From assembly GCA_947396885.1 (NCBI GenBank), contig OX377202.1, forward strand, positions 806,001-870,000: DNA of 64,000 nucleotides. The letters are read 5' to 3'. The position numbers and the translations under genes are program-made. Below the pieces are notes generated by a model that saw only the letters and a program-made list of their open reading frames with translations, made no database searches and was not told where the DNA came from. Shown in pieces: positions 1-18,692 of the stretch (within the stretch, counting starts at the first letter, position 1; the number at the start of each line of letters is the position of its first letter). The stretch is from Heligmosomoides polygyrus polygyrus. Lineage: Eukaryota > Nematoda > Chromadorea > Rhabditida > Heligmosomidae.

Positions 1-635
1 AGGCAAATACCAGTCCTTTATTTGACGCTGTTAGACTTCCTTATATGGCCAATCATAGCCACCTTTCTTGTTCAGTTTTGTTTTAATTGTTGTTGTTTGG
101 CTATTATAAACATGAAACATGAAACATTGTCGATTCTGTTCTCTATGTTTTTATATGCTCTTGATTGGATTGGTTCAAGTGACAAACAAACGCCTGATCG
201 CTGTCGCCACCCTTCCCTCTGCAGATGTCTCCTCCACCCACTACTTCTTTTGTTACTGGTCCACTCCTGCTAGCCTCTCCTAGCCTTTTCTTATTTTTTT
301 CACCCATTATCTAATGACGAATCCTGGCCTTTTCAGCACTTTCAGCAATTTGAGCTCCTTCCCTAATTTTTCAGTTCATTATGTCCAAACTCTGTCACTG
401 TTGACTCTGCTTCCCTATGTTTTATTATACTCTGATTGGATTGGTTTCAAAGAAATTGTCAACATGGTATCCCGCAGAAACAGAATGCATGGCGCACTCC
501 GCGAATATAGTCACTAACTCAGGATTTTGCATTCCACCCCTCCCATTTTTATTTCTTTTTAAAGTAAATTCAGTGGATTTTTCAACTGAATTTTTGAGAA
601 TCTTTTTTTTTATTCTAACACGTGATTAAAATTGG
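1..635. other. AT-rich intergenic DNA, no gene seen
   Basis: No coding exon is supported here. Two loosely similar blocks about 270 bp apart share a TGATTGGATTGGTT core (near 163 and near 434) preceded by TCTATG/CCTATG and T-rich DNA. This suggests an old tandem duplication of a repeat unit. Short ORFs in the interval have no recognisable domain and are not convincing. Confidence 0.4.
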
Positions 636-905
636 GCGTGTGGAGAGCAGTCGGAGGCGGCGCCGGCTGTCGCCTGCACCCGATACCAGGTTCCTGGTTC
701 GGATTTCCCGTTCAGGCCAACCAAGCCTTCCATCCCTCCGGGGTCGGTGAATTAAGGATAAAGCACTGACTTGTTCATCGGCTGGCCACCGCAAGTCATT
801 GTATGGCCAAATACGCATTCAACTCGCCTCCACGACATCCCGTAGAAGTACAATCCGTGGCGCATCCCAAGAGGATTGAACAACGCCGTCCTTTATCCTT
901 TTTTA
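636..905 (+). mobile_element. tRNA-derived SINE, copy 1
   Basis: The left end carries an A-box-like stretch (GGAGAGCAGTCGG) and, about 50 bp on, a B-box-like stretch (CCTGGTTCGGATTTCC). The tRNA-unrelated body contains TTGTATGGCCAAATACGCAT and CACGACATCCCGTAGAAGTA. It ends in TTTATCC repeats, as in the other copies at 36.0, 37.3, 54.8, 56.8 and 57.2 kb. The order of head, body and simple tail is that of a Pol III SINE. This copy has lost the segment equivalent to the ACCAGACTTGTCTGGGAAG part of copy 2. Confidence 0.7.
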
Positions 906-3900
906 TCCTTTAACACGTTATTCAGTTAGCCCGCCTGTGCGCCTGTGGGTTCGTCGACGCAAAATTAATCGCTCTTGGACAGGAATGACAGCACTCCTAC
1001 TATCAACAATCACAAGATAAAATAATTCTGGTGATCCCATCGATACAATGGATCCCATCGAAAATCGTCAGATAATTGGATGATTCTGATAACGCTAATT
1101 TCGCGGACCCCGGATTTCTGGATGCTTTGGATGAGGACGATTTTGCTCGCCTCGGATTTTTGGATGATCCGGATAAAATGATTCATTCGGGTCCAATGTA
1201 TAATGACCATTACAGGCCACGCTTATGAAAATGGGATGCAATTCGTACTGATCAGAGCAAAGCTCGCACCTGCCCGCCTCTGGAATGCGCCAAGCACTCC
1301 ACTTTTTCAGCCATTGCGAGGGCATGGTTTAGTGAACCCTGGCGAGGACCGAGCGTCACAACAAGGGTGAGATCGTGAAAAACGTCAATTTTTTGCTGAG
1401 AAAAATGAAACTGCTGAAGAAATGATCTATTGAGCGTCACAAAGGGAAACCGTTCTACAGGTTTCCTCCTGATCAGAGATTCTTTCTCTCTTCTGATATA
1501 GCAGTTGCCCATTCTCTAGTAATCTCAGAGAGCTATGCACGTCATTCCGATTGATCTTTGTACGCTCGCATTGAACTCGCACACCCTCAGGTATCCCTCC
1601 CAACGCCCCGAGCCCCTCCCAGCTTCTCCAGCCGCTCAACCGAACTTCCACCGTCGAAGATCGACGCTGTGACGACGACTTAATCGGAGCCGTCGTCGAA
1701 CGACGGCGTTGGCGCCGGTCGGGATCGACGAGGCCGGAGGTCGGCGATGGGACGGGGAGGGCCGACGACCACCCGGGCGGCCGCCGCCGCCCGTCGATGA
1801 CTCAGTTGGCCGCCTGGCGCCACCACCCTGCCGGCCGCCCGCCGCAGCACCTCTCCACAGACTATCTCCGTTTCGGCTCGTTCAAGTTCCTTACTCGATA
1901 ATCGATCGACTGAAATTCCTCCTTTTTTTGTTAGGACCTTTGGACCCAATAGTCTTGCATTCTATGAGGCGCTTCGTAACCACTTCGGCAAATCCATTAA
2001 ATCCTTCGAGATTAACCTGAAGGTTCACACCAAGCTTTCGTCCCAGTTTCCCTTTTTTGAATCCCTGCAATGCCACTATATCATAGGGTTGTGCTATCTA
2101 CGAAGGTTGGCCAAGGTATAGAGTGTTTCCGAGGGTTTGAAACTATTGCGAAATAAGGCCTTGCATGTTGGTTGAATCCTACAGCGGCTGTCATAGAACA
2201 CATTAGGTGTTACATGAACGTGTTGCTGCGATCAAACGTCTTTCGCCAGGCAGTCTCGAACCAAATCCTCATCCCGATATCGCCGATGAGCACTGATAGG
2301 CCATTTCCGCGAGGATTTCGCTAATCTTCTGTGGTCGGAGCACCGCCGGTGGTTAATGGGCTAGCATCATGTCCGGAAAGCAGAGGGTGTGGGTTCCGTC
2401 TGGCTCAAATTTTGACTTTAACAGGACACTTTCAATGAGAAATAGTTGCAAAATGTATCTGAAAATCAAAAATTTTGCCATTTCACGGTCTAAAAAGTGT
2501 TGATACGTTGATGTAGAGGTTTTGAATTGGCGAGTTTTTCTGAGGCCTCGCCGTGCGCTCCTATTCTCTGATTCCATTGAGGTATATGACGCTGTTCTGA
2601 CCGACAGGATGGCCTAGTGCGGCCAAAGGCGCTACATAAAGCGGTTTTATCCTTCTGATATCTACCTGGAGCGACGAATGGTTTGGTTGTCCTGATCGCG
2701 GGATCGAACCCGATCGGCGCGATCCCATACGCTCTGGAGAAGGCACTTCTGTATAAACGATTACTCCACTTGTTCAGACGCATTGGAAGAACCAACAATT
2801 AAAGCGCTTTCTACAATGCGTCGATGGACCAGCAAAAGCCTCAAATTGGATCCCAAGCTTAGTTGGACAAAGATCCATTCTCCGATAAGTGTTATATGTA
2901 GAAGGTCACCTTTGTCGGAGAGCACAACGCCTCTTGCCCCATGCAATCAGCAGAGGGTAGTACTGCAAGAACTGCGGTTGCGCCGGGCTGACGACTTCGA
3001 TGGCCCACTACGCCAATGGCAGCGGATCTGACCTTTCTCATCCTCTTCCAAGACCTCGACCCGTCAGATAATGATTTCGCCGCACGAGGGCCTTCGACCA
3101 GTGACTAGCGGCGCCAGTGGAGTTCAAGTGCGAACCCAGGCCACCACTTATGGTGACATATAAATCCTCGACGTAGACCAGTTTACCACCTCATGCAAGG
3201 CCGCAGAACGCCAGTATACCTGGACTATCGCCGGCGGGCTCTCCTGCCCTAACTGGTTTGCGGTCGTCGCTTCAATTTAGGAGCGCTTTTTTGGACCGCT
3301 CTTGCCGACGGCTAATCCACCGCTGATCCTCTAGCCGTCCGTCACTTATACTGCACTTCATTGCTTCGCCGTTTGCGTACTGTATTCGGCGCACGTTCGC
3401 TTAAAATTCGGCAATAGGCACCAGTAGCCCACAACGGATTCGATCCTGTGCTCAGATCGGCAGTCTTCCCGGCTTCGATGTCTTTCCCCTTGATTTGGGT
3501 TCTCACACAAGGCTTGACGAAATAAGCTATACTAATCTGTTGTGCTGCTTATTCGATATAGGTACTTTCATGATATCCTGCTATTTGGCGAAACAAGTAC
3601 GTGCATTGTACAGGACAAGCCCAAGAAGCATATGTGGAAGTACTATAGGTCAAGAAATGACCGAAAGAAGTGCTATGTCTAGCTCATCGCTTACATTTGA
3701 ACTGCGTTTCAAAATACTGATAGCCTGGCACTCTTCATGTTATGCAGGTCACTCAGCGGGTACTTCTGCCGCAGTGCACTCCCTCATCTTCATGCCCGAG
3801 TTCCAGTGCAGGCAATGATGCACACATTCGGGCTTCTTCGCCTATTCCATCAGGAAAATAGCCAAATTTTCCGCTTCACTGCAGTCTAGCTGTGCCTTCC

Positions 3901-5864
3901 TACCGGAAACTATCGATGTTGTTTCTCAGTATCGATGGGATCAGCCCATCGTCCCTGTATCTCTGGCATAACGACGAAGGCATCGGCCCAGTGGCCCGAT
4001 TTGGGCCCTATTCCGCACCCTGGCTTTCACCCTTTTGTGACCGGATTGTTTGTAGAACAGAGTGAAAGTCATATTGTGCTGACTTTTCATCCTGTATCTC
4101 GCTCTTCAAGCCAAATTTCAATATTGATTCGATTCCTGTCCACCACGCCATGATCACGCTAAGGTGACATGCCTGGCGCACTCGCAGGACAAGTGCTGAT
4201 CCCCATTCTTTCCCAGAATTGTGTTGCTTTGTCCTTGAAATGCTTGTTAATCATGTCTTGTCGGTTTATAAGCTTTGAATCGCTGGTTTTTAGCTCTGAG
4301 CATAAGCATCTCCTACCCATCCCTTAGAGGTCACATCATCATCAGAAGCCGAAGAGCTCTTGGCTATCGTTACAGCAAAGAAATCCACAGATATCTCTCT
4401 TAGTTGCTGCGACATAAAGAAGTGGAGCGTAGTAATCGATAGTGCGCCACATATCGATTAGCTGTAGTAGATCATGCGCATTCCAGCTCAGGGCAGCATT
4501 CGGTCTTCCGGTGTCCTAACCAACCCCATGGGCAATATTCTCTCGCAGAGAATATACGGTGACAGGAATTAGCCTTAGGACACTTTTTCCCCGTCAAGTG
4601 GCCTCCCGAGAGGACAGTGTCCTCGCATTAAACGGTCGGACTCTCGGCGCGAAACTGTGCCGCATCGATTAGCCGCCGACCGCACACCGGCACGATTATG
4701 TACGGTGTCGATTCATGCGGGGCATATCACATTTCTCGGCTAATTCACGGTCCAGATCACTAACAGGTCGTCAAATATCGGTGTCAGGTCACGCCACAGC
4801 GACGAAAAGTCATCAGCGTTGCTATTATTAGCGTTTTTGAAGAAGAAACTGTCAGGTTCTGGCACAGTTTTTTGTAGAAGGTTATGAACTGCCAGAGTTA
4901 GGGAAGCTGTTCTCAGAAGAACGCGCGGCGTCTTCTGACTCCGGACTTGGCAATAATTGCAAATTAATACCATTTTCACGTCACACTAGACACTTTCCTA
5001 CCTCAAATGGACACTTTCAAATCAAATTGGACACACATCTAAGCAAGCTGGACGCCTTTGAAATGAAATTCACCATGTTCCAAATGAAAACGAGGAACGA
5101 GATCCTTTTATAACACAAAATAGAGGCTTTCCAAGCTTAGAATATTTTTCTTTTGTCCAAGGAAAGTTTAATATGGCTTCCGACTCAGCTGCACTAATAA
5201 GTGAACGAAGTGCTTGAAATTTTATTAGATTTACTCTTTTAAAACTCTTGATTCCGATTTGTGCGTTTTCTACAACTTTTTCTGTTGGAACGTTGATAAG
5301 TGTGTAACAGCATGCAAACAGAATTTTTGCAATAAATCAAATAAAGATCGCGACCCCTTGGACGAGGGGATGGAATGTTTTTATTAGTACTAAAAATTGC
5401 GCTTCCATGCACTTTGAAACATCATTTTTCCTTGAAAAAATAAAATCAAATTTTTATAAAACGTTCACAATTGGGGCAGATGAATTCTAAATAAAATCAA
5501 AACTCAAACTAATTTTTATGAATAAAAATTACTCCAATCCCGTCAATCTGTAGTGTAATCTGAACGACACTCATTCTAATTTGGAAGATGTTCAATTTCA
5601 GTTCAGAAGAACAAGGCTTGCATAGAAAGATGTCCAATTTGACGTGAAAACGTTATATATTAACATCCGTATGGAACGGGATATCCAGGTCAACCAAAAC
5701 AGTAGGGTAATGACCTGCGAGGGCTTCATTGCGGGCGACAAAAATTAATTGAGGGAATATCCGGGATATATTTTTTATCTCGAATTCTTCATTCGGAGAG
5801 CTTCAGGACTGCCGCTAGCGTGTAATTTTGCCCCCCTACTCCATTCAGAGTTGATCGCGTACCG
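906..5864. other. Intergenic DNA with a GC-rich island and a tRNA-like patch
   Basis: No exon chain with consistent splice sites was found on either strand. 1680-1870 is strikingly GC- and CpG-rich, with CCG/CGG runs, and is open in several frames because stops are rare in GC-rich DNA. It could be an old first exon or promoter island, but nothing connects it to a gene. 2605-2712 contains an A-box-like GGATGGCCTAGTGCGGCC and a B-box-like GGGATCGAACCC about 90 bp apart, so it may be another tRNA-derived repeat. The rest shows no recognisable element. Confidence 0.35.
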
Positions 5865-5978
5865 ACTTAGGGTCTGTTCATACTTCGCGACAAGAGCGAC
5901 TGGGGCGACGGATGTAGTGTGGTGTACGTAAATAATAACGCATTTCACACTACATTCGTCGCGGGACGGCGTGTCCTC
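5865..5978. repeat. Foldback MITE family A, partial copy
   Basis: The stretch begins GTCTGTTCATACTTCGCGAC, continues AAGAGCGACTGGGGCGACGG and ATGTAGTGTGGTGTACGTAA, and then folds back through CACACTACATTCGTCGCG. It matches the left half of the full unit at 51922-52149. The right terminal repeat is missing or diverged. Confidence 0.7.
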
Positions 5979-8050
5979 AACAAGGCGCCGAGTGCACGAT
6001 AAAATAAAAATTTGCCTTCTTATCCATTCGGACCCGCACATTTTCAGATCATACCCTGCTTCTAAACGTTCCATGTCGTGTAGTATACAGTTCATGGTTT
6101 ATAGTCCTCTGCGGTTCAGGTGTTTAGAGCCGAATAGGATTCACACCAAATAGAGTTCTTGGCCAGCTTGGACTTTTAAGAATGTAATCCGACCAGATCA
6201 GAATAATGATTCTATTAATTGTCGCTGCAAATCCTTTAGAAGGCTATGGATAACTAGGGGAACAAAACGAATTAGTCAGCCTAGAGCATATCTCAGTCTT
6301 TAAGGCTGATTTGGTGATCGGCTTCAGATCTAGAACTGTTGAAAATACCGCTTAGGTAAGGCAAAACACAACCGAGTGTAGATAAAAAAGCCTGATTGAA
6401 ACTAAGTGCAGTCAACTTACCAGTCCCAATTTTGATTTTTCGTCCCTTTCTAGCAGAGGCATCGGTTCCATATATATTCCTCTCCCTTTCCTTCAAGTCA
6501 TTCCAAAACACTATCTGTGGATCTGATTAATAGCTGTCTTCATGTTTGGCTGCTTTTGTAATCGAAAAAGAGCACTACCAAAGCACAGGAGTCAATTAAC
6601 GGCCATCGATCGATCTGAGAAATCGATGTGCTCCCTCGCCCAGGCGGCCAGTCGTGATCGCGCACTATGAACGGGCCTCCGTGCGACAGATTAGGATCAG
6701 TCACAGTCTCGGGTTGTCATCATAAATGAAAAGGATTAGGTGAACGTAGGAAACACTACTCCATCTGTCTCGATCTTCAAAGATTTTAGTTCAGGTTGCA
6801 ACTGTTTTCTTTGGCATTATATGATTGCTATTTTTGTTTTCTTAACTGGAAGTATCGCAAGTCATTAGGCTGCAGCCCTGACTACCATAGGCCCACCAAA
6901 ATTGGTGTTGATGTAGGTTTTTGAGCACATAACAGGGAAGCGAACTCTAGGATGTCTTGGGCAGTGTTTGATAAACTTACAACCGAAAAAAACCCATCTG
7001 AGTTACTGACCACAGTTTCGGAGTGAAATTCAGGGAAATCGTTACGGGACCGAGTTGCCTATTTTTCTGCTAATCAGTCGCTGCAGCTAGTATATTTGCT
7101 TGCATGCTTCTCCGGCGCAAATAGTCGGAGGGGGATTTTGATGGGAAGAATATGTCATAGAGCGTCGTAGCGTCGTTAATGTTCTTCATCCCTGGCTCCA
7201 ACGTATAAAGCTTGTAGTAGGGGCGTCCTATGGTTAATAGAAACCATGTTTGAATCATGCAGGCGCTGGGCGTTGCAGCCCGGACAACTCGGACGTTTTT
7301 TTTTCGGTTGTAAGTGTATCGGCGAGTGTCTTGGGCAAGTTAGATGACAAGGCAACAAAACCAACGCAGCCGATTTTTCAACCGTTACCGCATGCACAAT
7401 CGCGGCGGGCCCAATACGACGCTTGCAGACTAGTTTTTGAGTTTCCTTAGCATTACCAAGCCAAGGTATTCAAGCCACTACGTATGCCCAAAGGCTTTAT
7501 CTAAGGATGTCAGGGTCACAAACGCCGACTGATGACCGACTTGTACTCACAGTAAGATAGCGTTTTCGATTGTAACACTGAAAACGATGTAAGATTCGTG
7601 ATCGATACCCCAAATAATCTCAGTGGTCAAAGTTTGGGTGGATTTTCTCTCGATCTGTAGTGAATGTACAAAAGTACCGAAGAATGAACTGCGATGAGGA
7701 GCTGTGGTATGGTCCTGCAACGATCGTGCACACGGTAACCGTTCGAAGGCGCGCTGGTCCGATCTCAATATGTTGGTGGGCCACATTCCAGAGGTCTTCG
7801 TACAGATCGATAAAATTCCGGGTAAACTACAGTGATACTGTCACTTACAGCTGGAAGGTTCACAACATACTCGGATGTCCAAGCCTCTCCGCGATAAAGT
7901 CAGACCCTCCAGACGATTCATTTGCTCCCTCTCTCTCCTCATAAGACCGCTCGCTTCTCAGAGCTCTTGTTGGATTTGTGTCACATCTGAAAGTGACTGC
8001 TATTGCCTCTACTGCTGATTGATCACACTTTCTCACTGTCAGGAATTCCC
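5979..8050. other. Intergenic DNA, nothing recognised
   Basis: No domain, exon chain or clear repeat family was recognised. Open frames here are short, overlap on opposite strands and lack splice context. Confidence 0.3.
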
Positions 8051-8454
8051 CTTACCTCTCCGATTTTCCGCGTATTCTTGTCTTACTCGCCTCTTCGGAC
8101 ACATATCCGGGCCAGGTCCTTTCGAGCCCGTTCGGAAGTCCCTTGGTACGTCTTGCCAGACGCACATTCGTCGCGCAATGGCCGCGAAAAACCGTCGCCC
8201 GTCTGCCGCCGTGCAGCGCGGGAAGCACAATACCTCAGCGAGGAGGCAGCGGGCCGCGGAGGAGGGCGCCAGACGACGAGCGCGCATTTGAATCTCGCGC
8301 CTCCGCCGCCGATTGGCGCACTCGCCGAGGCGCCGCCCCCGTCGCTGCGTGATTGGCCGCCGCTCCGGCTCGCTTCCGCTCGGCGTCGCGGCCCCCTCGA
8401 ATCGTCTTCGTTTCAGCCTTCCTTCGCTCCTTCGTCACATCCACCAGCTGCAGA
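8051..8454 (+). promoter_or_regulatory. CpG-rich promoter and 5' leader of the beta-tubulin gene
   Basis: The 400 bp before the tubulin start codon are strongly GC- and CpG-rich. They carry two inverted CCAAT boxes (ATTGG at 8312-8316 and 8352-8356). There is no obvious TATA box. A pyrimidine tract ending TTTCAG at 8411-8416, 38 bp before the ATG, could be a trans-splicing (spliced leader) acceptor. The long open frames through this block arise because GC-rich DNA has few stop codons; they are not proposed as genes. Confidence 0.5.
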
Positions 8455-15767
<7,313 letters not shown>

Positions 15768-16005
15768 GGCTGACGGCGACCGTCGACTCCGACCTTCTCT
15801 CGCTCTCTCTCCCTGATTTCGCGACGCATCTCACATCCTCTATGCAGCTTTCGTACTGCAGCATCACCGCCCGCACACGCGTACTTGTAGACGCTCTTCT
15901 TTAATCTGTTCTGACGGCTGTCTCGAATCACTTTACATGCGGATTTCATGTTTCTTATATTATCACTGCTAATTGTTATTTTTTCGTGAGCTTCCCGATG
16001 AGTTT

Positions 16006-16011
16006 AATAAA
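16006..16011 (+). terminator. Poly(A) signal of the beta-tubulin gene
   Basis: AATAAA lies about 240 bp past the tubulin stop codon, after an AT-rich 3' UTR. It is the first canonical signal downstream. Confidence 0.75.
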
Positions 16012-16074
16012 GTGGAATAACGAGCTTAGAAGCACCATGTTGGCAGGAGAGTGGAGAGCATACAGTGTTTTATC

Positions 16075-17800
16075 CATCTGTGCGTCTGTCTATTCGTCCT
16101 CGCAAAATTGATTGCCGTTGGGAAGTTTTCACAGGAATGGTCCGATTAGTTCCATCTGGATGGTTGATAGAGAGTCGTCGTGCTGGGCATTGCACCGTAA
16201 GGTCCCTCTGTAGACACTAAAAGAGAGGGATCTGCACATTGCACATCAAATCAAGATAGCTGACAGGGGAGCAATCGATGTCGATCAATAGCTTCATGAC
16301 AGGAACGAGCCAAAGGACAGCTGTTGAACACTGGAAGTGTAGAACCATAGAGGAGCGAGATCCTAAAAGGGAAGCGAAAAATGTTCACGATGGATGAGTT
16401 GAGAAGACCCCCGGCAAAATCACCCGTCTGGTCGTCGCCGTGCAAAATTATTGGCCGTTGGATGGTTTTGCAGCTGTGCAAGGATTGTACGTCATGAAAT
16501 TTTGCGCACAGCTGCACGTTGAAGATGGTGTTGATGGGTACAAGAACGAAGCTTGTGAAGTGCGTGCGAAAAAATGGATGTGTTCGTGCGTACGTGTGTG
16601 CAAGTGCACACCGTAGGTGGGGTATGAAACAAGCTCTTCAGTAACGACAGTTCTGTGATCCCTGCATAATTTAGAATCATTCGAATGAGGATATGTCCAG
16701 TCGGAACCCGAAAATGATTCCTTTGGATCCAACGTGTTTTTCCCATCCATCCGTGCGTCCGTGCAAAATTGATGACCGTTCTAGGAATTTGCAACTGTGT
16801 GTGGACAAATCCTTCAATTTTATAGACTTATCTACATACAGATGGAATTGAGGTGGACTTAATAAAGAGCCGATGGACGGGCGCGTCTCAGAGCGAAATA
16901 ATATTGACTGATGGGTCAATATGCTACGGAATTGAATGATACCTCAGGAAGTGCTCCATTCCAATGTTATGGTTCCCATATAAACCATAGATATTATCTG
17001 AATGCTGTAAACACATGAAGAATAACTGAGCTCAAGAAGGACACTCGAAGACGTTTAATGCCCCCCCCCCCTCCTCTGCGCCCGTTTGTTCACGCATGTG
17101 TTCGTCCGCGCCAAATTGATAGCCGTTGGAAGTGACTCGCAGCAATGGAATATAGAAATCACACGGAATCTGAACGTTGCAGAGCGAGCGGAAGGATTTC
17201 ATGAGAAATGAAAATACAAGAGAGTTGAGTCAACCGCTCGTCGATACTGCTTATTTTCGTCTGACTGTACGTCCGCGCAAATTTGATGACCGCTGGAGAA
17301 ATCTCGCGACTACGAGTCGGTTTCTACATATGCATACAAAAATCGCTAGTATTGAGGGATACATTGCGTGTTTTTGACCTTCCATGTGTTCATCCATCTA
17401 TACATCCACGCAAAATTGATGGCCGTTGGGGAGATCTCGAAACAGTAGATCGATTCTTGAATATTATCTAATAATACTTTTCCACGCATGCAAAAATCGA
17501 GAATATTGGGGGAATGCACTGTCTGTTTTTGCGCGTCTGTGTGTTCATACCTTTGTCCGTCCGCGCAAAATTGATGACCGTTGGAGAGATCTCGTAACTG
17601 CAATTGGGTCTATTCTTCAATATTATTGATTTCTACACCCATACAAAAGGCAATCATACTGAGGAATGGATTGTCTGTTTTTGCATGTCCGTGTTTATCC
17701 ATGGCCGTCTGTCCGTCCGCGTCCATCTGTCCGTCCGCGCAAAATTGATGGCCGTTGGAGACATCTCGCAACTGTGAGTCGATCCTTCAATATTATCGAT
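16075..17800 (+). repeat. Degenerate tandem repeat field downstream of tubulin
   Basis: A recognisable core, GTCCGCGCAAAATTGATGGC followed by CGTTGGAGAGATCTCGCAAC, recurs with divergence near 16105, 16440, 16770, 17108, 17275, 17408, 17568 and 17738. Spacing is irregular at first (about 330 bp) and then 130-175 bp. Copies are often preceded by CATCCATCTGTCCGTCCG-like text and followed by a CAATATTATCGATT-like piece. No coding potential is evident. Confidence 0.7.
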
Positions 17801-18692
17801 TTTTTCACACATTTGTCCGTTTAAGTGTGCTTAGATGGGTAACCACTGGATACATAGAAGGGCATGATAACACAAATAACAACTAAATCGGCCGATCGAT
17901 CAATATCCATCAACTGCACTAGGGAGCAGAGGACCCTGCTAAGTGGCGAGAAGGGTGAATCATGCTGACGGGCATTGACCACTCATTCTTTAGCGTGGAT
18001 TCGATCCGCGATGATTCTCGCATGGCTGGCTGCCTGATAGCGAACGGAGCGGGTTGTTCGCCCGGGCAGGTGGTGGTGGTGTAAGTCGCCAGCAGGGGCA
18101 TTGTTCTCTTGTCCAGTCTCGTCCGTCGCAAGTCTTCTCTGTTCCTTTATTCATTGCCTCAACTTTGGCGATTCTATAGGCTTTGTTCAGGAGAAAAGCC
18201 GTGATCTTAATGGTCTGACAGCTCTCGGAATGTGTTCTTCTATAGCACTGCGCTAATTTTTTTCAAGAAAAAAAGAAGAAAAATTGGAATACATGGCGCA
18301 GCCTAGCTGGCTCGTTTCGCAGCGAACTCAGGATTCGGGAACTTTGCTTTGCTCTACAGCGCTACGTGAAGCGCGAGTCAGCGGCTGAAGGGATCCTTTT
18401 GTCAGTCTGACCCAGATACATGGCTCACGCCGGCTGATCCATGCGCGTAGATAGCCGCGCGTGTCCTTTCACTGACTGCTTTCCACTTTCGTCGAAGCTT
18501 CGTTGTCCTCTACAGATTTTGGCTTTCATGCACCACAGTTTGAAGTCAGGAAGAAAATTTTCTTTTGGTGCTCCTGCGCTGGTCCCCATCGAGTGCCAGA
18601 GTGGCCCAGTGTCTCTAACCTGTCCAGGAATGTTCTATTTGTCGTTCAAACTACTTATAAAGTCAGTTCCTTCGATGGGTCCATTTCAGTTC
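17801..18692. other. Upstream region of the CPG4-like gene
   Basis: No repeat family or gene was recognised. A CATTTCAG acceptor ends at 18689, three bases before the start codon at 18693. It would suit spliced-leader trans-splicing or an unseen 5' non-coding exon. No TATA box was seen at a useful distance. Confidence 0.35.

Noticed and set aside
1680..1949. GC-rich open frame on the minus strand (89 codons) and its plus-strand partner
   Set aside because: Open in several frames at once, no splice links, no domain; treated as a GC island.
2605..2715. Possible tRNA gene
   Set aside because: A- and B-box-like strings exist, but no cloverleaf (acceptor or anticodon arm) could be drawn. At most a tRNA-derived repeat.
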